This document shows, one piece after another, positions 16,527-25,625 of a DNA stretch of 64,000 nt. This DNA comes from Pseudomonas sp. LBUM920 (GTDB taxonomy: Bacteria > Pseudomonadota > Gammaproteobacteria > Pseudomonadales > Pseudomonadaceae), in assembly GCF_003852315.1 (NCBI RefSeq), contig NZ_CP027762.1, positions 4,507,501 to 4,571,500 of the forward strand. The letters run 5' to 3'. Both the position numbers and the translations under genes were made by a program. The notes under the pieces are model-generated. The model was not told where the DNA came from. It did no database searches and saw only the letters and a list, made by a program, of their open reading frames with translations. Position 1 is the first letter of the stretch; each line of letters begins with the position of its first letter.

Positions 16527-17738
16527 TCAGCAGCCGCTCAACGCCACCTGCGGCCGCTCGCCCGCAAAGAAGAAGGGACGCAACCGCACGCCCACGCTGT
16601 TACCGATAAACGCCGCCACCAACCAAACCCAGCCATGCAGGCTGCCCGAAGCGATGCCGCTGAAGTACGCGCCGATATTGCAACCGTATGCCAGACGCGA
16701 ACCGTAACCCAGCAGCAAGCCACCGATCACCGCCGCCACCAGCGAGCGCGCGGGGATTTTCAGGCTGGGCGCAAAACGCCCGGCCAGGCCGGCCGCCAAC
16801 AAAGCGCCGAGAACAATACCGATGTCCATGACGCTGGTGATGTCTTCCCACACCGGTGCGGCCAGGGCCTTGGCATTGCCCGGCACCTGCCAGAACGCCC
16901 AGCTGGCCACGTCCACACCCAAACCGCTGGCGACCTTGGCGCCCCACAGCGCGAACGCCGAGGTAATGCCCCACGGCCGCCCAGCCAGCGCCAGGGTGGC
17001 GTAATTGAGCAGCGCCAGGCCTATCGCGCCCCATACCAAGGGCCACGGCCCGCGCAGGAAACGGCGCAGGCCGCTGTGTTCGCTGGTCACGCCCTCTTCC
17101 AGTTGGCCGTGACGGCCCTTCTCCAGGCGCACGGTGACGGCTGCAATGATCGCGAACACCGCCAGGCTCAAGAGCAGCGCCGGTACGACGCCGAAGCTTT
17201 TGACGATGGACACCGCAGGAAACGCCGGCAGTGCAAACCACCAATCGACATGGTGGGTGGCGATCAACGAACCGCAAATGAAGAAGAACAACGTCACCAA
17301 CATGCGCGCATTGCCGCCGCCCACAGTGAACAACGTGCCCGAGGCACAACCGCCGCCCAGCTGCATGCCGATGCCGAAGATGAACGCGCCAAACACCACC
17401 GACACGCCGGCCGGCGCCACCAGCCCGACCACCGGCTGACCCAACAGCGTGCCCGCCCCCAGCGCCGGGAAAAACAGCACGACCGCCACCGCCAGCATCA
17501 CCATCTGCGCTCGCAAGCCGGCGCCACGCCGATCATTGATGAACACGCGCCAGGCGGAGGTAAAGCCAAAGGCGGCGTGATACAGGGTCAAACCCAGTGC
17601 CGCGCCGACCACCAGCAACAGCACCTGGCGTGAGCCGACACTGCTTTGCAGAAACACGGCGCCCGCCAACAGGATGATAAAAGCCACCAGCGGCGCGATA
17701 GGCTTGCGCGCAGGCGTCAGGGAAACAGAGGTGCTCAT
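16527..17738 (-). CDS. YeeE/YedE-family sulfur-compound transporter
   Basis: This is 403 residues with roughly nine to ten membrane segments and two YeeE/YedE repeats. The functional cysteines are visible: GGGCASGTLFTVGGGNARM at about residue 130 and YGCNIGAYFSGIASGSLHGW at about 352. In the thiosulfate importer TsuA such cysteines line the pathway. This protein therefore likely imports thiosulfate or a related sulfur compound. No TusA/TsuB-like partner is adjacent. The ATG at 17738 has GAG 8 bases upstream; the longer upstream frame is proline- and arginine-rich and is unlikely to be coding. Confidence 0.9.
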   Translation of the reverse strand: MSTSVSLTPARKPIAPLVAFIILLAGAVFLQSSVGSRQVLLLVVGAALGLTLYHAAFGFTSAWRVFINDRRGAGLRAQMVMLAVAVVLFFPALGAGTLLGQPVVGLVAPAGVSVVFGAFIFGIGMQLGGGCASGTLFTVGGGNARMLVTLFFFICGSLIATHHVDWWFALPAFPAVSIVKSFGVVPALLLSLAVFAIIAAVTVRLEKGRHGQLEEGVTSEHSGLRRFLRGPWPLVWGAIGLALLNYATLALAGRPWGITSAFALWGAKVASGLGVDVASWAFWQVPGNAKALAAPVWEDITSVMDIGIVLGALLAAGLAGRFAPSLKIPARSLVAAVIGGLLLGYGSRLAYGCNIGAYFSGIASGSLHGWVWLVAAFIGNSVGVRLRPFFFAGERPQVALSGC

Positions 17739-17935
17739 GGGGTATCTCGGTTTGAGGGTGTGCAAGGTGCGGTGAGTATAAACCGAGGGGGTCGGTGGAT
17801 CGTCGTGTAAATGATCTGTGAGGGGTTGAGTCGTGCAGGTTTGCTGTCGCGAGCGGGTCTGCCTCGCGTAGGACTGTGAAGTGGGCCAGTGCGGGGGGTG
17901 CGACGTATTAGTTGAAATGCGCTGCGGGTTTTGAC

Positions 17936-17977
17936 GGCCGCTTCGCGGCCCAACGCGGGGCAAGCCCGCTCGCCACG
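17936..17977. repeat. solitary REP palindrome
   Basis: GGCCGCTTCGCGGCC forms a tight hairpin, followed by GCGGGGCAAGCCCGCTCGCCAC. This is the same family as the doublet at 51961-52092. The mirror arm is degraded: GTCGCGAGCGGGTCTGCCTCGCG at about 17847-17869 looks like its remnant. Confidence 0.7.
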
Positions 17978-18047
17978 GGGTTATTAGCAGCCGCCTCCAC
18001 GGGTGCACATAGGCATGCCATGCGCGATTTATGAAAAAAAATTAATA

Positions 18048-18071
18048 CAGCCAAACTGTACAGTTTGACTG
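18048..18071. promoter_or_regulatory. palindromic MarR-type operator
   Basis: CAAACTGTACAGTTTG (18052-18067) is a perfect 16-bp palindrome. After one mismatch on each side it extends with CAG/CTG to 24 bp. It ends 20 bp before the MarR start codon and lies in an AT-rich promoter-like stretch, so it fits an autoregulatory MarR operator. The regulator assignment is inferred from position. Confidence 0.75.
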
Positions 18072-18091
18072 CAGGGCGCTACGGTTAAGGC

Positions 18092-18544
18092 ATGACCGAG
18101 CCCTCCCCGACTGCCGACACTCCATCCGCCGCCACCCTGGCCGCCGAACTGCGCATCTCATTGGGCAAGCTGATCCGCCGCCTGCGCGAACAGACTCACC
18201 CCGATGATTTCACCACCGCGCAAAAGTCGGTGTTGCTGCGACTGGACCGTGATGGCCCGACGACCGTGTCCGCCCTCGCCCGCGCTGAAAGCGTGCGGCC
18301 GCAGTCGATGCGCATCACCGTGGCCGGGCTTGAGGCAATGCAAGCCGTCAGCGGCAAGCCGGACCCATCCGATGGCCGGCAGACGCTGATCGAACTGACG
18401 CCCGCCTTGCGCAAACACCTGACCCAAAGCCGCGCCGCCAAAGACGATTGGCTGCTGCACGCGCTGCAGGAACAACTGTCGCCCCAGGAACAACACGAAC
18501 TCGCCGCTGCGGTGAAACTGCTGGAGCGCCTCGCCGACTTTTGA
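18092..18544 (+). CDS. MarR-family transcriptional repressor
   Basis: This is 150 residues. The winged helix runs from about residue 38 to 110: FTTAQKSVLLRLDRDGPTTVSALARAESVRPQSMRITVAGLEAM, then the wing PDPSDGRQTLIELT. Helices at both ends form the dimer interface. It is first in a three-gene unit with an isochorismatase-like gene (22-bp gap) and an MFS exporter. The palindrome just upstream suggests it represses the whole unit and is released by a small aromatic or toxic ligand. The ligand itself is unknown. Confidence 0.9.
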   Translation: MTEPSPTADTPSAATLAAELRISLGKLIRRLREQTHPDDFTTAQKSVLLRLDRDGPTTVSALARAESVRPQSMRITVAGLEAMQAVSGKPDPSDGRQTLIELTPALRKHLTQSRAAKDDWLLHALQEQLSPQEQHELAAAVKLLERLADF

Positions 18545-18566
18545 ATCACCCGATTGAGGAAATAGC

Positions 18567-19130
18567 ATGGCTGTCACCTCGCTGGATGCAACAACCGCCC
18601 TGATCATCGTGGACCTGCAACACGGCATCGTTGGCTACCCTTTTATCCATCCCATTGGCGAGGTGATAGAGCGGTCGCGTGAACTGCTCGACGCCTTTCG
18701 CGAACGCGGGCTGCCGGTGGTGCTGGTGAATGTCAACGGCTTTGCGCCGGGACGCACCGAGCGGCCGCGTCGCATCACTGACCTGCCACCCGATTGGGCT
18801 GATCTGATTGCGCAACTCGGCCACCAGCCCAGCGACATTCTGGTGACCAAACGCTGCTGGGGCGCCTTCGCCAACACGGACCTTGAGGCGCAGTTGAAGG
18901 CGCTCAATGTCACGCAAGTGGTGATCACAGGTGTCGTCACCGGCACCGGCGTCGAAGCCACCGCGCGGCAGGCGTACGAATTCGGCTTCAACGTGACCCT
19001 GGCCATCGATGCCATGACCGACGTCAGCCCCGAGGCCCATGCCTACAGCCTGCAGCACGTGTTCCCCAAGCTGGGCGAATCGGGCACGGCGCAAGCCATC
19101 ATCGAGTTGCTCGACAACCGGGGGAACTGA
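18567..19130 (+). CDS. isochorismatase-family protein lacking the catalytic cysteine
   Basis: This is 187 residues. Asp16 (LIIVDLQHG) and Lys95 (TKRCWGAF) of the family triad are present. In the motif that normally reads T-x-x-C-V-E-x-T-A-R the sequence is TGTGVEATAR, so Gly128 replaces cysteine. True isochorismatases (EntB, PhzD) also have glycine here and use Asp for vinyl-ether hydrolysis, so it may act on an isochorismate-like ether rather than an amide, or be non-catalytic. The ATG has GAGGA about 7 bases upstream. It is the middle gene of the MarR operon. Confidence 0.88.
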   Translation: MAVTSLDATTALIIVDLQHGIVGYPFIHPIGEVIERSRELLDAFRERGLPVVLVNVNGFAPGRTERPRRITDLPPDWADLIAQLGHQPSDILVTKRCWGAFANTDLEAQLKALNVTQVVITGVVTGTGVEATARQAYEFGFNVTLAIDAMTDVSPEAHAYSLQHVFPKLGESGTAQAIIELLDNRGN

Positions 19131-19137
19131 AGCCGTC

Positions 19138-20382
19138 ATGAGTTTCCTCGGCACGTTCCGTTCCCTGCGCAGCCCCAACTACCGCATCTGGGCCGCCGGC
19201 GCGCTGGTGTCCAACGTCGGCACCTGGATGCAACGCACCGCCCAGGACTGGCTGGTGCTGACTCAGCTCACGCCGCACAACGCCGCCGCGGTGGGTATCG
19301 TAATGGCGCTGCAGTTCGGGCCGCAGTTGTTGTTGCTGCCGTGGACCGGGTTTGCTGCCGATCACTACGACCAGCGCAAGCTGTTGATCTTCACTCAGGC
19401 GGTGATGGGCTTGCTGGCGCTGACGCTGGGCGTGTTCACCATCACCGGCTTCGTGCAGCTGTGGCATGTGTACGTGTTCGCGTTTTTATCCGGCTGCGCC
19501 TCGGCATTCGATGCGCCGGTGCGACAGATTTTCGTTGCAGAACTGGTGGGCGAGAAGGACTTGTCGAATGCCATCGCGCTCAACTCCACCTCGTTCAACA
19601 TGGCGCGCATGATCGGCCCGGCCGTGGCCGGCGTGACCATCGCGTCGGTGGGCACCGGCTGGGCGTTCCTGCTCAATGGCTCGAGCTTTTTTGCGGTGCT
19701 GGCGTCGCTGTTTTTCCTGCGCGTCTCAAGTCAACACACCAAGGTGCGCGCGCTGCGTACCAAAGGCAGCCTTACCGAAGGCATGCGTTACGTGTGGGCG
19801 CGGCCGGACTTGAAAGCCATCCTGCTGATGCTGTTTCTGATCGGCACCTTCGGCATGAACTTCCCGATTTTCATCTCGACCATGGCCGTCACTGTGTTCC
19901 ACGCCGACGCGCGCGGCTACGGGCTGCTGACCTCGACCCTGGCCATCGGCACCATCGCCGGTGCGCTGATTGCCGCGGGCAGCGAACGCCCCCGGTTCAA
20001 GTCTTTGCTGACCGGTGCGGCAGTGTTTGGATTTGGCTGCGTGCTGGCAGCCCTGGCGCCCAATTACTGGACGTTTGCGATTGCGCTGGTGGTCATCGGC
20101 GTGGGCGCCATGACCTTCAGCAACACCACCAACAGCTTGATGCAACTCACCACCGAACCCGCGATGCGCGGCCGGGTGATCGCCCTGCGCGTCGCCGTCG
20201 CCCTGGGCGGCACGCCAATTGGCGCGCCCATCGTCGGTTGGGTCGCCGACCACTTGGGCCCGCGCTGGGCGCTGGTGGTCGGCGCGGTGTCAGGCATCCT
20301 GGCGGTGGGCGTGGCGCTCTACACAATCAAGCGCCAGCTGGATCGGCCGCAGGTGATCACGTCCGACCCACCGACCCCGTGA
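19138..20382 (+). CDS. MFS exporter (EntS-like, DHA3 type)
   Basis: This is 414 residues with about twelve membrane segments. It begins FRSLRSPNYRIWAAGALVSNVGTWMQRTAQDWLVL, a pattern of the DHA3 group that includes the enterobactin exporter EntS and macrolide pumps. The loop GFAADHYDQRKLLI is the A-motif equivalent. It starts 7 bp after the isochorismatase-like gene and is third in the MarR operon, so it probably exports the compound sensed by MarR. Its last 26 bp overlap the convergent nuclease gene. The ATG at 19138 is followed by the family N-terminus; an earlier in-frame start is not family-like. Confidence 0.9.
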   Translation: MSFLGTFRSLRSPNYRIWAAGALVSNVGTWMQRTAQDWLVLTQLTPHNAAAVGIVMALQFGPQLLLLPWTGFAADHYDQRKLLIFTQAVMGLLALTLGVFTITGFVQLWHVYVFAFLSGCASAFDAPVRQIFVAELVGEKDLSNAIALNSTSFNMARMIGPAVAGVTIASVGTGWAFLLNGSSFFAVLASLFFLRVSSQHTKVRALRTKGSLTEGMRYVWARPDLKAILLMLFLIGTFGMNFPIFISTMAVTVFHADARGYGLLTSTLAIGTIAGALIAAGSERPRFKSLLTGAAVFGFGCVLAALAPNYWTFAIALVVIGVGAMTFSNTTNSLMQLTTEPAMRGRVIALRVAVALGGTPIGAPIVGWVADHLGPRWALVVGAVSGILAVGVALYTIKRQLDRPQVITSDPPTP

Positions 20383-21223
20383 CCGGCAGATTGCCCAGCA
20401 GCTTCAGCCCGGTACTCTTCACAAACGTTTCGTAGTCCATCGGCTTCTGGATGCGCGTTTCAGCGTTGGGCAGCACATAGGCCCAGGCGCGTTTCGACGA
20501 GGCGTCGTACACCAACTTGAACAGGCGCGTCGGCACCCAGACCTTGTTGTCGCCGATGGTGCTGTAGCCCGCGTCGAACAACGGGCCGGTGAACACAAAC
20601 ACATCGCCGCCGGCACGCACGGCAAACTTGCGCACATCCGCCTCGACCTTGCTCCAGATCTTGCGGTTGTTGGTGGGGTCTTGCGGCACCATGTTCGACA
20701 GCGCGAAGGATTGCGCCATGGCATTCGCGCTCGGCGCGTCGGCCGCCGGAGACTGATGACCACGGTCCACGGCCGGGTGCTGGCTGCGGTAGTCGCTCAA
20801 CTCGGCGCGAGCGCCTTTGGGGATGCGCGGGTCTGCGTAGAACTGGTTGGTGCGTTCCTCGCCTTTGGCGTCCTTGAGCTGGGCGGCGTTCAAGCGCTCG
20901 ACCACCACCAGCGGCGTCTTGCTCGTTTGCGAGTAGAGCACCGCAAAGCTATCGGAACACAACGCCATGGGTTTCATGGTGCTGGGCACGGTGGCGGTGT
21001 TGATCGGTGTGGCACCAGGGAACAGATCGGCGCAGCTGGCGAACGAGGGCTGCTGTTGCTTGCTGGAATAAAGGTCGAGGGCCGCGCGCTGGCTGGTCGA
21101 GCCTGCGCGTGAGGTGTGTTCCTGGGCGGGAGGCTTGATAAGGTCGAGCAAACCACGGGCATCTGCCCCGGTGGAAAGCAAAACAAGGGCTGACAGCCCG
21201 ACTGCAATTTTGCGCAGGTGCAT
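20357..21223 (-). CDS. exported DNA/RNA non-specific endonuclease
   Basis: This is 288 residues with a signal peptide ending near residue 22 (TGADA). The NucA/beta-beta-alpha-metal motif DRGHQSPAAD has catalytic His156. The metal-binding segment reads NMVPQDPTNNRKIWSKVE. It therefore likely cuts both DNA and RNA in the periplasm or outside the cell, for nutrient scavenging or defence. No immunity or inhibitor gene is adjacent, which fits an exported enzyme. The 3' end overlaps the convergent MFS gene by 26 bp. Confidence 0.92.
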   Translation of the reverse strand: MHLRKIAVGLSALVLLSTGADARGLLDLIKPPAQEHTSRAGSTSQRAALDLYSSKQQQPSFASCADLFPGATPINTATVPSTMKPMALCSDSFAVLYSQTSKTPLVVVERLNAAQLKDAKGEERTNQFYADPRIPKGARAELSDYRSQHPAVDRGHQSPAADAPSANAMAQSFALSNMVPQDPTNNRKIWSKVEADVRKFAVRAGGDVFVFTGPLFDAGYSTIGDNKVWVPTRLFKLVYDASSKRAWAYVLPNAETRIQKPMDYETFVKSTGLKLLGNLPVTGSVGRT

Positions 21224-21347
21224 GCATGACTTCTTTGAAAGGGAGTAAGGCGGCAGGCTCCGCTGGCGGAGCCAAGTGGATGATCTTGCGAGGTTTATTG
21301 ACCCTCGAAAGGCATTTTAGTGCGGCCGCTTCACGCGCTTTATCGCG

Positions 21348-23714
21348 TCAATGTTGAATCAGCGGTACAGGTAATGCGAAGGCCACCACGTAGTCGCCTT
21401 TGAGCGTGGTGGCCGAGTTGCCACCGGCGCTGATGACCAGGAACTGGCGGCCGGTCTTCGGCGAACTATACGTCATGGGTGTTGCTTCTGCGCCCACCGG
21501 CAAACGACCTTTCCACAGTTCATGGCCGGTGCGTACATCAAAGGCGCGCAGGTAGAAGTCCTGGGTGCCGGCCATGAAGACCAGGCCAGTGGCGGTCGTC
21601 ACCGGGCCGCCGCGCGTTGGCATGCCGATGGGCATGGGCAGATGGGTGGCGAGCCCCAGCGGCCCGGTTTGCTCGGTGGTGCCCAGGGGCATTGACCAGA
21701 GCACTTTGCGCGTGGCCAGGTCGACCGCGCTGAGGGTTCCGTAAGGCGGCGCCTGGCATGGGATGCCCAGCGGTGACAGAAAGCGTCCTTGCTCAATGCC
21801 CCACGGCGTACCCGCCTGGGGTGCATTGCCTTCGTGCCCGCCGCCGCCGAGCGCTTTTTCATCGTAGACGGCACGCGGGATCATCCGGCTCCAGGTCGCC
21901 ACGCGCGTGTCGTTGACGATCAGGTAGCCGAGGTTTTCGGCAATCGACACAGAGCCCCAGTTCATGCCGCCCAGCCAACTCGGGTATTGCAGGGTCAGGC
22001 GCTCGCTGGGCGGTGTGAACTCACCCTCGTAACGCGCCCGGCGAAATTGAATGCGGCACATCAACTGATCCAACGGCGTGAGCCCCCACATGCGTTTTTC
22101 GCTCAACGGCTGCGTGCCAATCGAAGGCATGCCGACCGAGTACGGCTGGGTCGGCGACGTCCGGTCATCAGCCACACCACCTTGCGGGACGGGTTGTTCC
22201 TGCACCTGCGCAATCGGGCGACCCGTGCGTCGGTCAAGCATGAAGATCTGCCCGCGCTTGGTAGTCTGGAGCAACGCCGGGAGCGTTCCGCCGTTGCCAT
22301 CCGGCACGTCGTACAACGCGGGCTGCGACGGGACGTCGTAATCCCACACGTCGTGGTGCACCGTCTGGAAACGCCAGCGTTCGCGGCCGGTGGCAATGTC
22401 GAGGGCAACGATAGAGGAGGAATAGCGGTCGTCGGCGTCGGTGCGATGGCCGCCCCAAAAGTCTGGCGTGGCGTTGCCCGTGGGAAGATAAATCAAGCCC
22501 AGTGCCTCATCGAACGCAGGCGTCGACCACACGTTCGGCGTGCCCGCCGTGTAGGTGTGGCCCTCGGGTGGCTCACGGGTAATCGCCGGGTTGCCCAAGT
22601 CCCAGGCCCACACCAGTGCGCCCGTACGCACATTGAAGGCGCGCACCACACCGGAGGGCTCGCCGGTCTTCTGGTTGTCCCAGACCAGCCCGCCGACGAC
22701 GACAAGATCACGCACCACGGTGGGCGCGGCGGTGGGGAAATAAAGCGCCTGATCGGCGCTGCCCATGCCGCTGTGCAAGCTGACGCTGCCCGCGTCGCCG
22801 AACCCTGCGCACGCTTGCCCCGTGTGCGCGTCCACGGCAATCAAGCGCGCATCCACGGTGGTTGCAATGATCCGCCGCGTGCACGCTTGGCCCGTTGAGG
22901 TTGAAGCCTCAGGCGCGGCGTAATACCCCACGCCTCGGCAGCGCGGGTAGACATTGTTCGCCTGCACGTGTGGGTCGTGGTGCCAGATTTCCTGACCGGT
23001 GTCGGCATCCAGCGCGAACAATTGGCTGGACTGTGTGCAGCCATACAGCACGCCGTCCACATGCAGCGGCGTGACCACATGCCCCTGGCTGCCGCGGGGA
23101 ATTTCGCCGGTGCGGTAGGTCCAGGCCACTTGCAGCCCGGCAACATTTTGCGGGGTGATTGCTTCGAGCCGCGCATGTCGGGTTCCCGAGGGGCTTTGGC
23201 CGAAGTAACGCCAGTCGGTCGCCGGCTCCACGTTGCCGACGGCCTTTCCGGCTACCGGCGCAGGCGCGCCCGTAGCCGTTTGAATAGGCTGTGGCTGCAG
23301 GGCCAGGTAGAGCGTGGCCGCCAGGCAGAGGCTCACGAGCGCAGCCCCCGCGTAGGCGGCCGGCCGAGCCTTGGCGCGCAGCTGCGCAGTGGCACGCAGC
23401 ACCGGCACCGCCAGCACCCCAAACGCCATCAAGCGGGAAAACAGCGGCCAGAAATCCAGGCCGACCTCCCACAATGACCACGCGACGGTGGCGGCTGATA
23501 CGCCCAGGTAAATCACCACACCTTGCAGGCGGCGGCGCATCAACAACACCCCGCTGGCAGACAGGCCAAGGCCCGCGAGCGCGAAGTACCAGGAACCCCC
23601 GAGGGCGATCAGATAGCCGCCACCGCCCAACAGGCACGCACCTGCCAGCGCGAGCATGAGGCCGAGCCCGATGAGCATGAGCGCAGCTGTTTTGGAAGAG
23701 GCTGATGGCGGCAT
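21348..23714 (-). CDS. membrane-bound PQQ-dependent dehydrogenase, glucose/quinate/shikimate family
   Basis: This is 788 residues. Five hydrophobic segments occupy about the first 140 residues. A PQQ beta-propeller follows with tryptophan-docking repeats (LFALDADTGQEIWHHD; IVALDIATGRERWRFQ; LRAFDVRTGHELWKG). HHDVWDYDVPSQPAL carries the catalytic aspartate and TTKRGQIFMLDRRTG the conserved lysine. It oxidises a sugar or polyol in the periplasm and feeds electrons to ubiquinone. It resembles E. coli Gcd strongly, but Pseudomonas often has more than one member, so glucose specificity is not certain. The ATG at 23714 has AAGGAG 10 bases upstream. Confidence 0.93.
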   Translation of the reverse strand: MPPSASSKTAALMLIGLGLMLALAGACLLGGGGYLIALGGSWYFALAGLGLSASGVLLMRRRLQGVVIYLGVSAATVAWSLWEVGLDFWPLFSRLMAFGVLAVPVLRATAQLRAKARPAAYAGAALVSLCLAATLYLALQPQPIQTATGAPAPVAGKAVGNVEPATDWRYFGQSPSGTRHARLEAITPQNVAGLQVAWTYRTGEIPRGSQGHVVTPLHVDGVLYGCTQSSQLFALDADTGQEIWHHDPHVQANNVYPRCRGVGYYAAPEASTSTGQACTRRIIATTVDARLIAVDAHTGQACAGFGDAGSVSLHSGMGSADQALYFPTAAPTVVRDLVVVGGLVWDNQKTGEPSGVVRAFNVRTGALVWAWDLGNPAITREPPEGHTYTAGTPNVWSTPAFDEALGLIYLPTGNATPDFWGGHRTDADDRYSSSIVALDIATGRERWRFQTVHHDVWDYDVPSQPALYDVPDGNGGTLPALLQTTKRGQIFMLDRRTGRPIAQVQEQPVPQGGVADDRTSPTQPYSVGMPSIGTQPLSEKRMWGLTPLDQLMCRIQFRRARYEGEFTPPSERLTLQYPSWLGGMNWGSVSIAENLGYLIVNDTRVATWSRMIPRAVYDEKALGGGGHEGNAPQAGTPWGIEQGRFLSPLGIPCQAPPYGTLSAVDLATRKVLWSMPLGTTEQTGPLGLATHLPMPIGMPTRGGPVTTATGLVFMAGTQDFYLRAFDVRTGHELWKGRLPVGAEATPMTYSSPKTGRQFLVISAGGNSATTLKGDYVVAFALPVPLIQH

Positions 23715-23773
23715 CGGCTCGGTACTCCTTGTGGGTAAATGTCGGGCGCGGCTTGCGTGGCGTGACGCCGGTG

Positions 23774-24538
23774 CTAGCGCATGACAAAACCCCCGTCCAC
23801 CGAAATGGACTGGCCTGTGACATAGCTGGAGGTCGAGCTGCTGAGCCAGAGCACGGCGTCGGCGATTTCTTCCGGTCGACCGTGACGCCCCATCGGTATG
23901 CTTTTGACCATGCCCGCCAGCGCGTCGCCCTGGCCGGCGGCAACCATCTGGTCAGCCATTGGCGTCCAGATCAATCCGGGGCATACCGCGTTGATGCGGA
24001 TGTTTCGGGTGGCGTATTCAAGCGCCGCGCTTTTGGTCAGCCCGATCACGCCATGCTTGGCCGCGTGGTAATTGGCGCGCTGCGCCCCGCCGACCAGACC
24101 GCCCAGAGAGGAACAGTTGACGATGGTGCCGCCGCCCTGGCGACGCATGTGCTCAAGCTCGAACTTCATGCAGCTCCAGACGCCGCGCAGGTTGACCGAC
24201 ATGACCCGGTCGTAATCCTCAACGCTCGCATCGGCGGTTTCTGCCAGTACGTTCTGGATGCCGGCGTTATTGAATGCCGCATCAAGTCGGCCAAACGTCG
24301 CGACGGTTTCCTTGACCATGGCCTGTACCTGGTCAATGTCGCAGACGTCGCAGCCAAGACCAATCGCTTGATAACCGGCGGCCACCAACGCCTCGGCGGC
24401 CGCGCGTGCAGCCTGCGCGTTGACGTCGACAATCGCCACGGCTGCACCGGCGTGCGCGAATGCGTTGGCGGTCGCCAGACCAATGCCGGACGCCGCGCCG
24501 GTGACCAGCGCAACCTGATGCTGGAATGAAAAACTCAT
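23774..24538 (-). CDS. SDR-family oxidoreductase
   Basis: This is 254 residues, a classical short-chain dehydrogenase. The nucleotide motif TGAASGIG lies at residues 13-20, NNAG at 90-93, and the catalytic Ser143/144, Tyr157 and Lys161 are in order. Asp38 after strand 2 favours NAD(H) over NADP(H). The C-terminus SSSTSSYVTGQSISVDGGFV is typical. The ATG at 24538 has GGAG 8 bases upstream. It follows a LysR gene by 91 bp on the same strand, and the LysR protein may control it. The substrate is unknown. Confidence 0.92.
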   Translation of the reverse strand: MSFSFQHQVALVTGAASGIGLATANAFAHAGAAVAIVDVNAQAARAAAEALVAAGYQAIGLGCDVCDIDQVQAMVKETVATFGRLDAAFNNAGIQNVLAETADASVEDYDRVMSVNLRGVWSCMKFELEHMRRQGGGTIVNCSSLGGLVGGAQRANYHAAKHGVIGLTKSAALEYATRNIRINAVCPGLIWTPMADQMVAAGQGDALAGMVKSIPMGRHGRPEEIADAVLWLSSSTSSYVTGQSISVDGGFVMR

Positions 24539-24629
24539 GGGTATCTCCTCGCTCAAACGTAGCGTCACGCTAAGTGACGCAGCAGAGGATGAATACCGGG
24601 TGAAATCGGGATGTACTGATGAGCGCTGC

Positions 24630-25541
24630 TCAGCAATCACCGAGCGGCTGCACTTCCCGGATCAGGTCGATCAAAAGCCTCAGCCCCATCGGCAATTGCC
24701 GATGGCTGGCGTAATACATATGAAACCCGGGGCCCATGCTGGCCCAATCGTCGAGCACGCGCACCGCCTCCCCGCGCGCCACCAAAGGGGCCATGGCCGG
24801 TTCCGGCGCATACATCAGGCCAGCGCCCTGGCGCATCAGCGACAGGCCGACGCGCGTTTCATCCAGGGTGATGGCGCCTGGCACTGCAATCGCCAGGTGC
24901 TCGCCGCCTTTTTCGAACTCCCAGTCGTACAGGCAACCGTTGCCCAGACGGATGCGCAGGCAGCGATGGTCGAGCAAGTCATGGGGATGGCGAGGCACGC
25001 CAAACTGCTGCAGATAACTCGCCGAACCGGCCACCACCCAACGGATATCCGCGGACAACCGCTGAGCGATCATGTCTTCCGGCACCGTCCCGCCGTAGCG
25101 GATGCCCGCATCATGCCCTGCGCCAATGACGTCGACGAGCTGGTTGGTCACGGTCAGGTCGATCTGGATGTCCGGATAGCGCGCGTTGAACAATGGCAAC
25201 ACCGGGCCCAGCAGCAGGTCGGCGGCATCGCTGAGCAGGTTCAGGCGGATGCGCCCGGTGGGCTCGTCACGAAAACGATTGAGCGCTTCGACCGCCTGGC
25301 TGATGTCATCCATGGGCTGACTGATGACGCTGTGCAACTCCTCGCCCGCAGCGGTCAACGTGACGCTGCGGGTGGTGCGGTTCAACAGGCGCACGCCGAG
25401 GCGGGTTTCCAGACCTTTGATGGCATGGCTCAGCGCCGACGCACTGATGCCCACCTCCAGGCCCGCACGGCTGAAGCTCTGGTGCCGGGCAATGGCCAGG
25501 AAGAGCACGAAGTCGGCAAGGTTGGCGCGGCTGATCTGCAT
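24630..25541 (-). CDS. LysR-type transcriptional regulator
   Basis: This is 303 residues. The DNA-binding part is FVLFLAIARHQSFSRAGLEVGISASALSHAIKGLETRLGVRLLNRTTRSVTLTAAG. It belongs to the large DhcR/YafC-type group with RIRLNLLSDAADLLLGPVLPLF and an effector segment VPEDMIAQRLSADIRWVVAGS. It is transcribed in the same direction as the SDR gene 91 bp downstream and is a plausible local regulator of it. Confidence 0.88.
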   Translation of the reverse strand: MQISRANLADFVLFLAIARHQSFSRAGLEVGISASALSHAIKGLETRLGVRLLNRTTRSVTLTAAGEELHSVISQPMDDISQAVEALNRFRDEPTGRIRLNLLSDAADLLLGPVLPLFNARYPDIQIDLTVTNQLVDVIGAGHDAGIRYGGTVPEDMIAQRLSADIRWVVAGSASYLQQFGVPRHPHDLLDHRCLRIRLGNGCLYDWEFEKGGEHLAIAVPGAITLDETRVGLSLMRQGAGLMYAPEPAMAPLVARGEAVRVLDDWASMGPGFHMYYASHRQLPMGLRLLIDLIREVQPLGDC

Positions 25542-25625
25542 GGCGAGGTCCTGGGCGGTAGTGACGACTGGCCGGAGTTTACCCCGTTACTCAGCAGGAT
25601 TAATGAGCGTCACTCAGCAACCACG

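Larger units (their letters stand above)
17739..18091. other. 353-bp intergenic region between the YeeE/YedE and MarR genes
   Basis: No gene is supported here. The region contains a solitary REP-type palindrome (17936-17977) and, near its right end, the MarR operator (18048-18071). The two flanking genes are divergent, so promoters for both must lie here. Confidence 0.6.

Noticed and set aside
16458..17633. 391-codon plus-strand frame opposite the YeeE/YedE gene
   Set aside because: The minus strand encodes a clear membrane transporter; the plus product is very rich in Gln, His and Arg and unlike a real protein.
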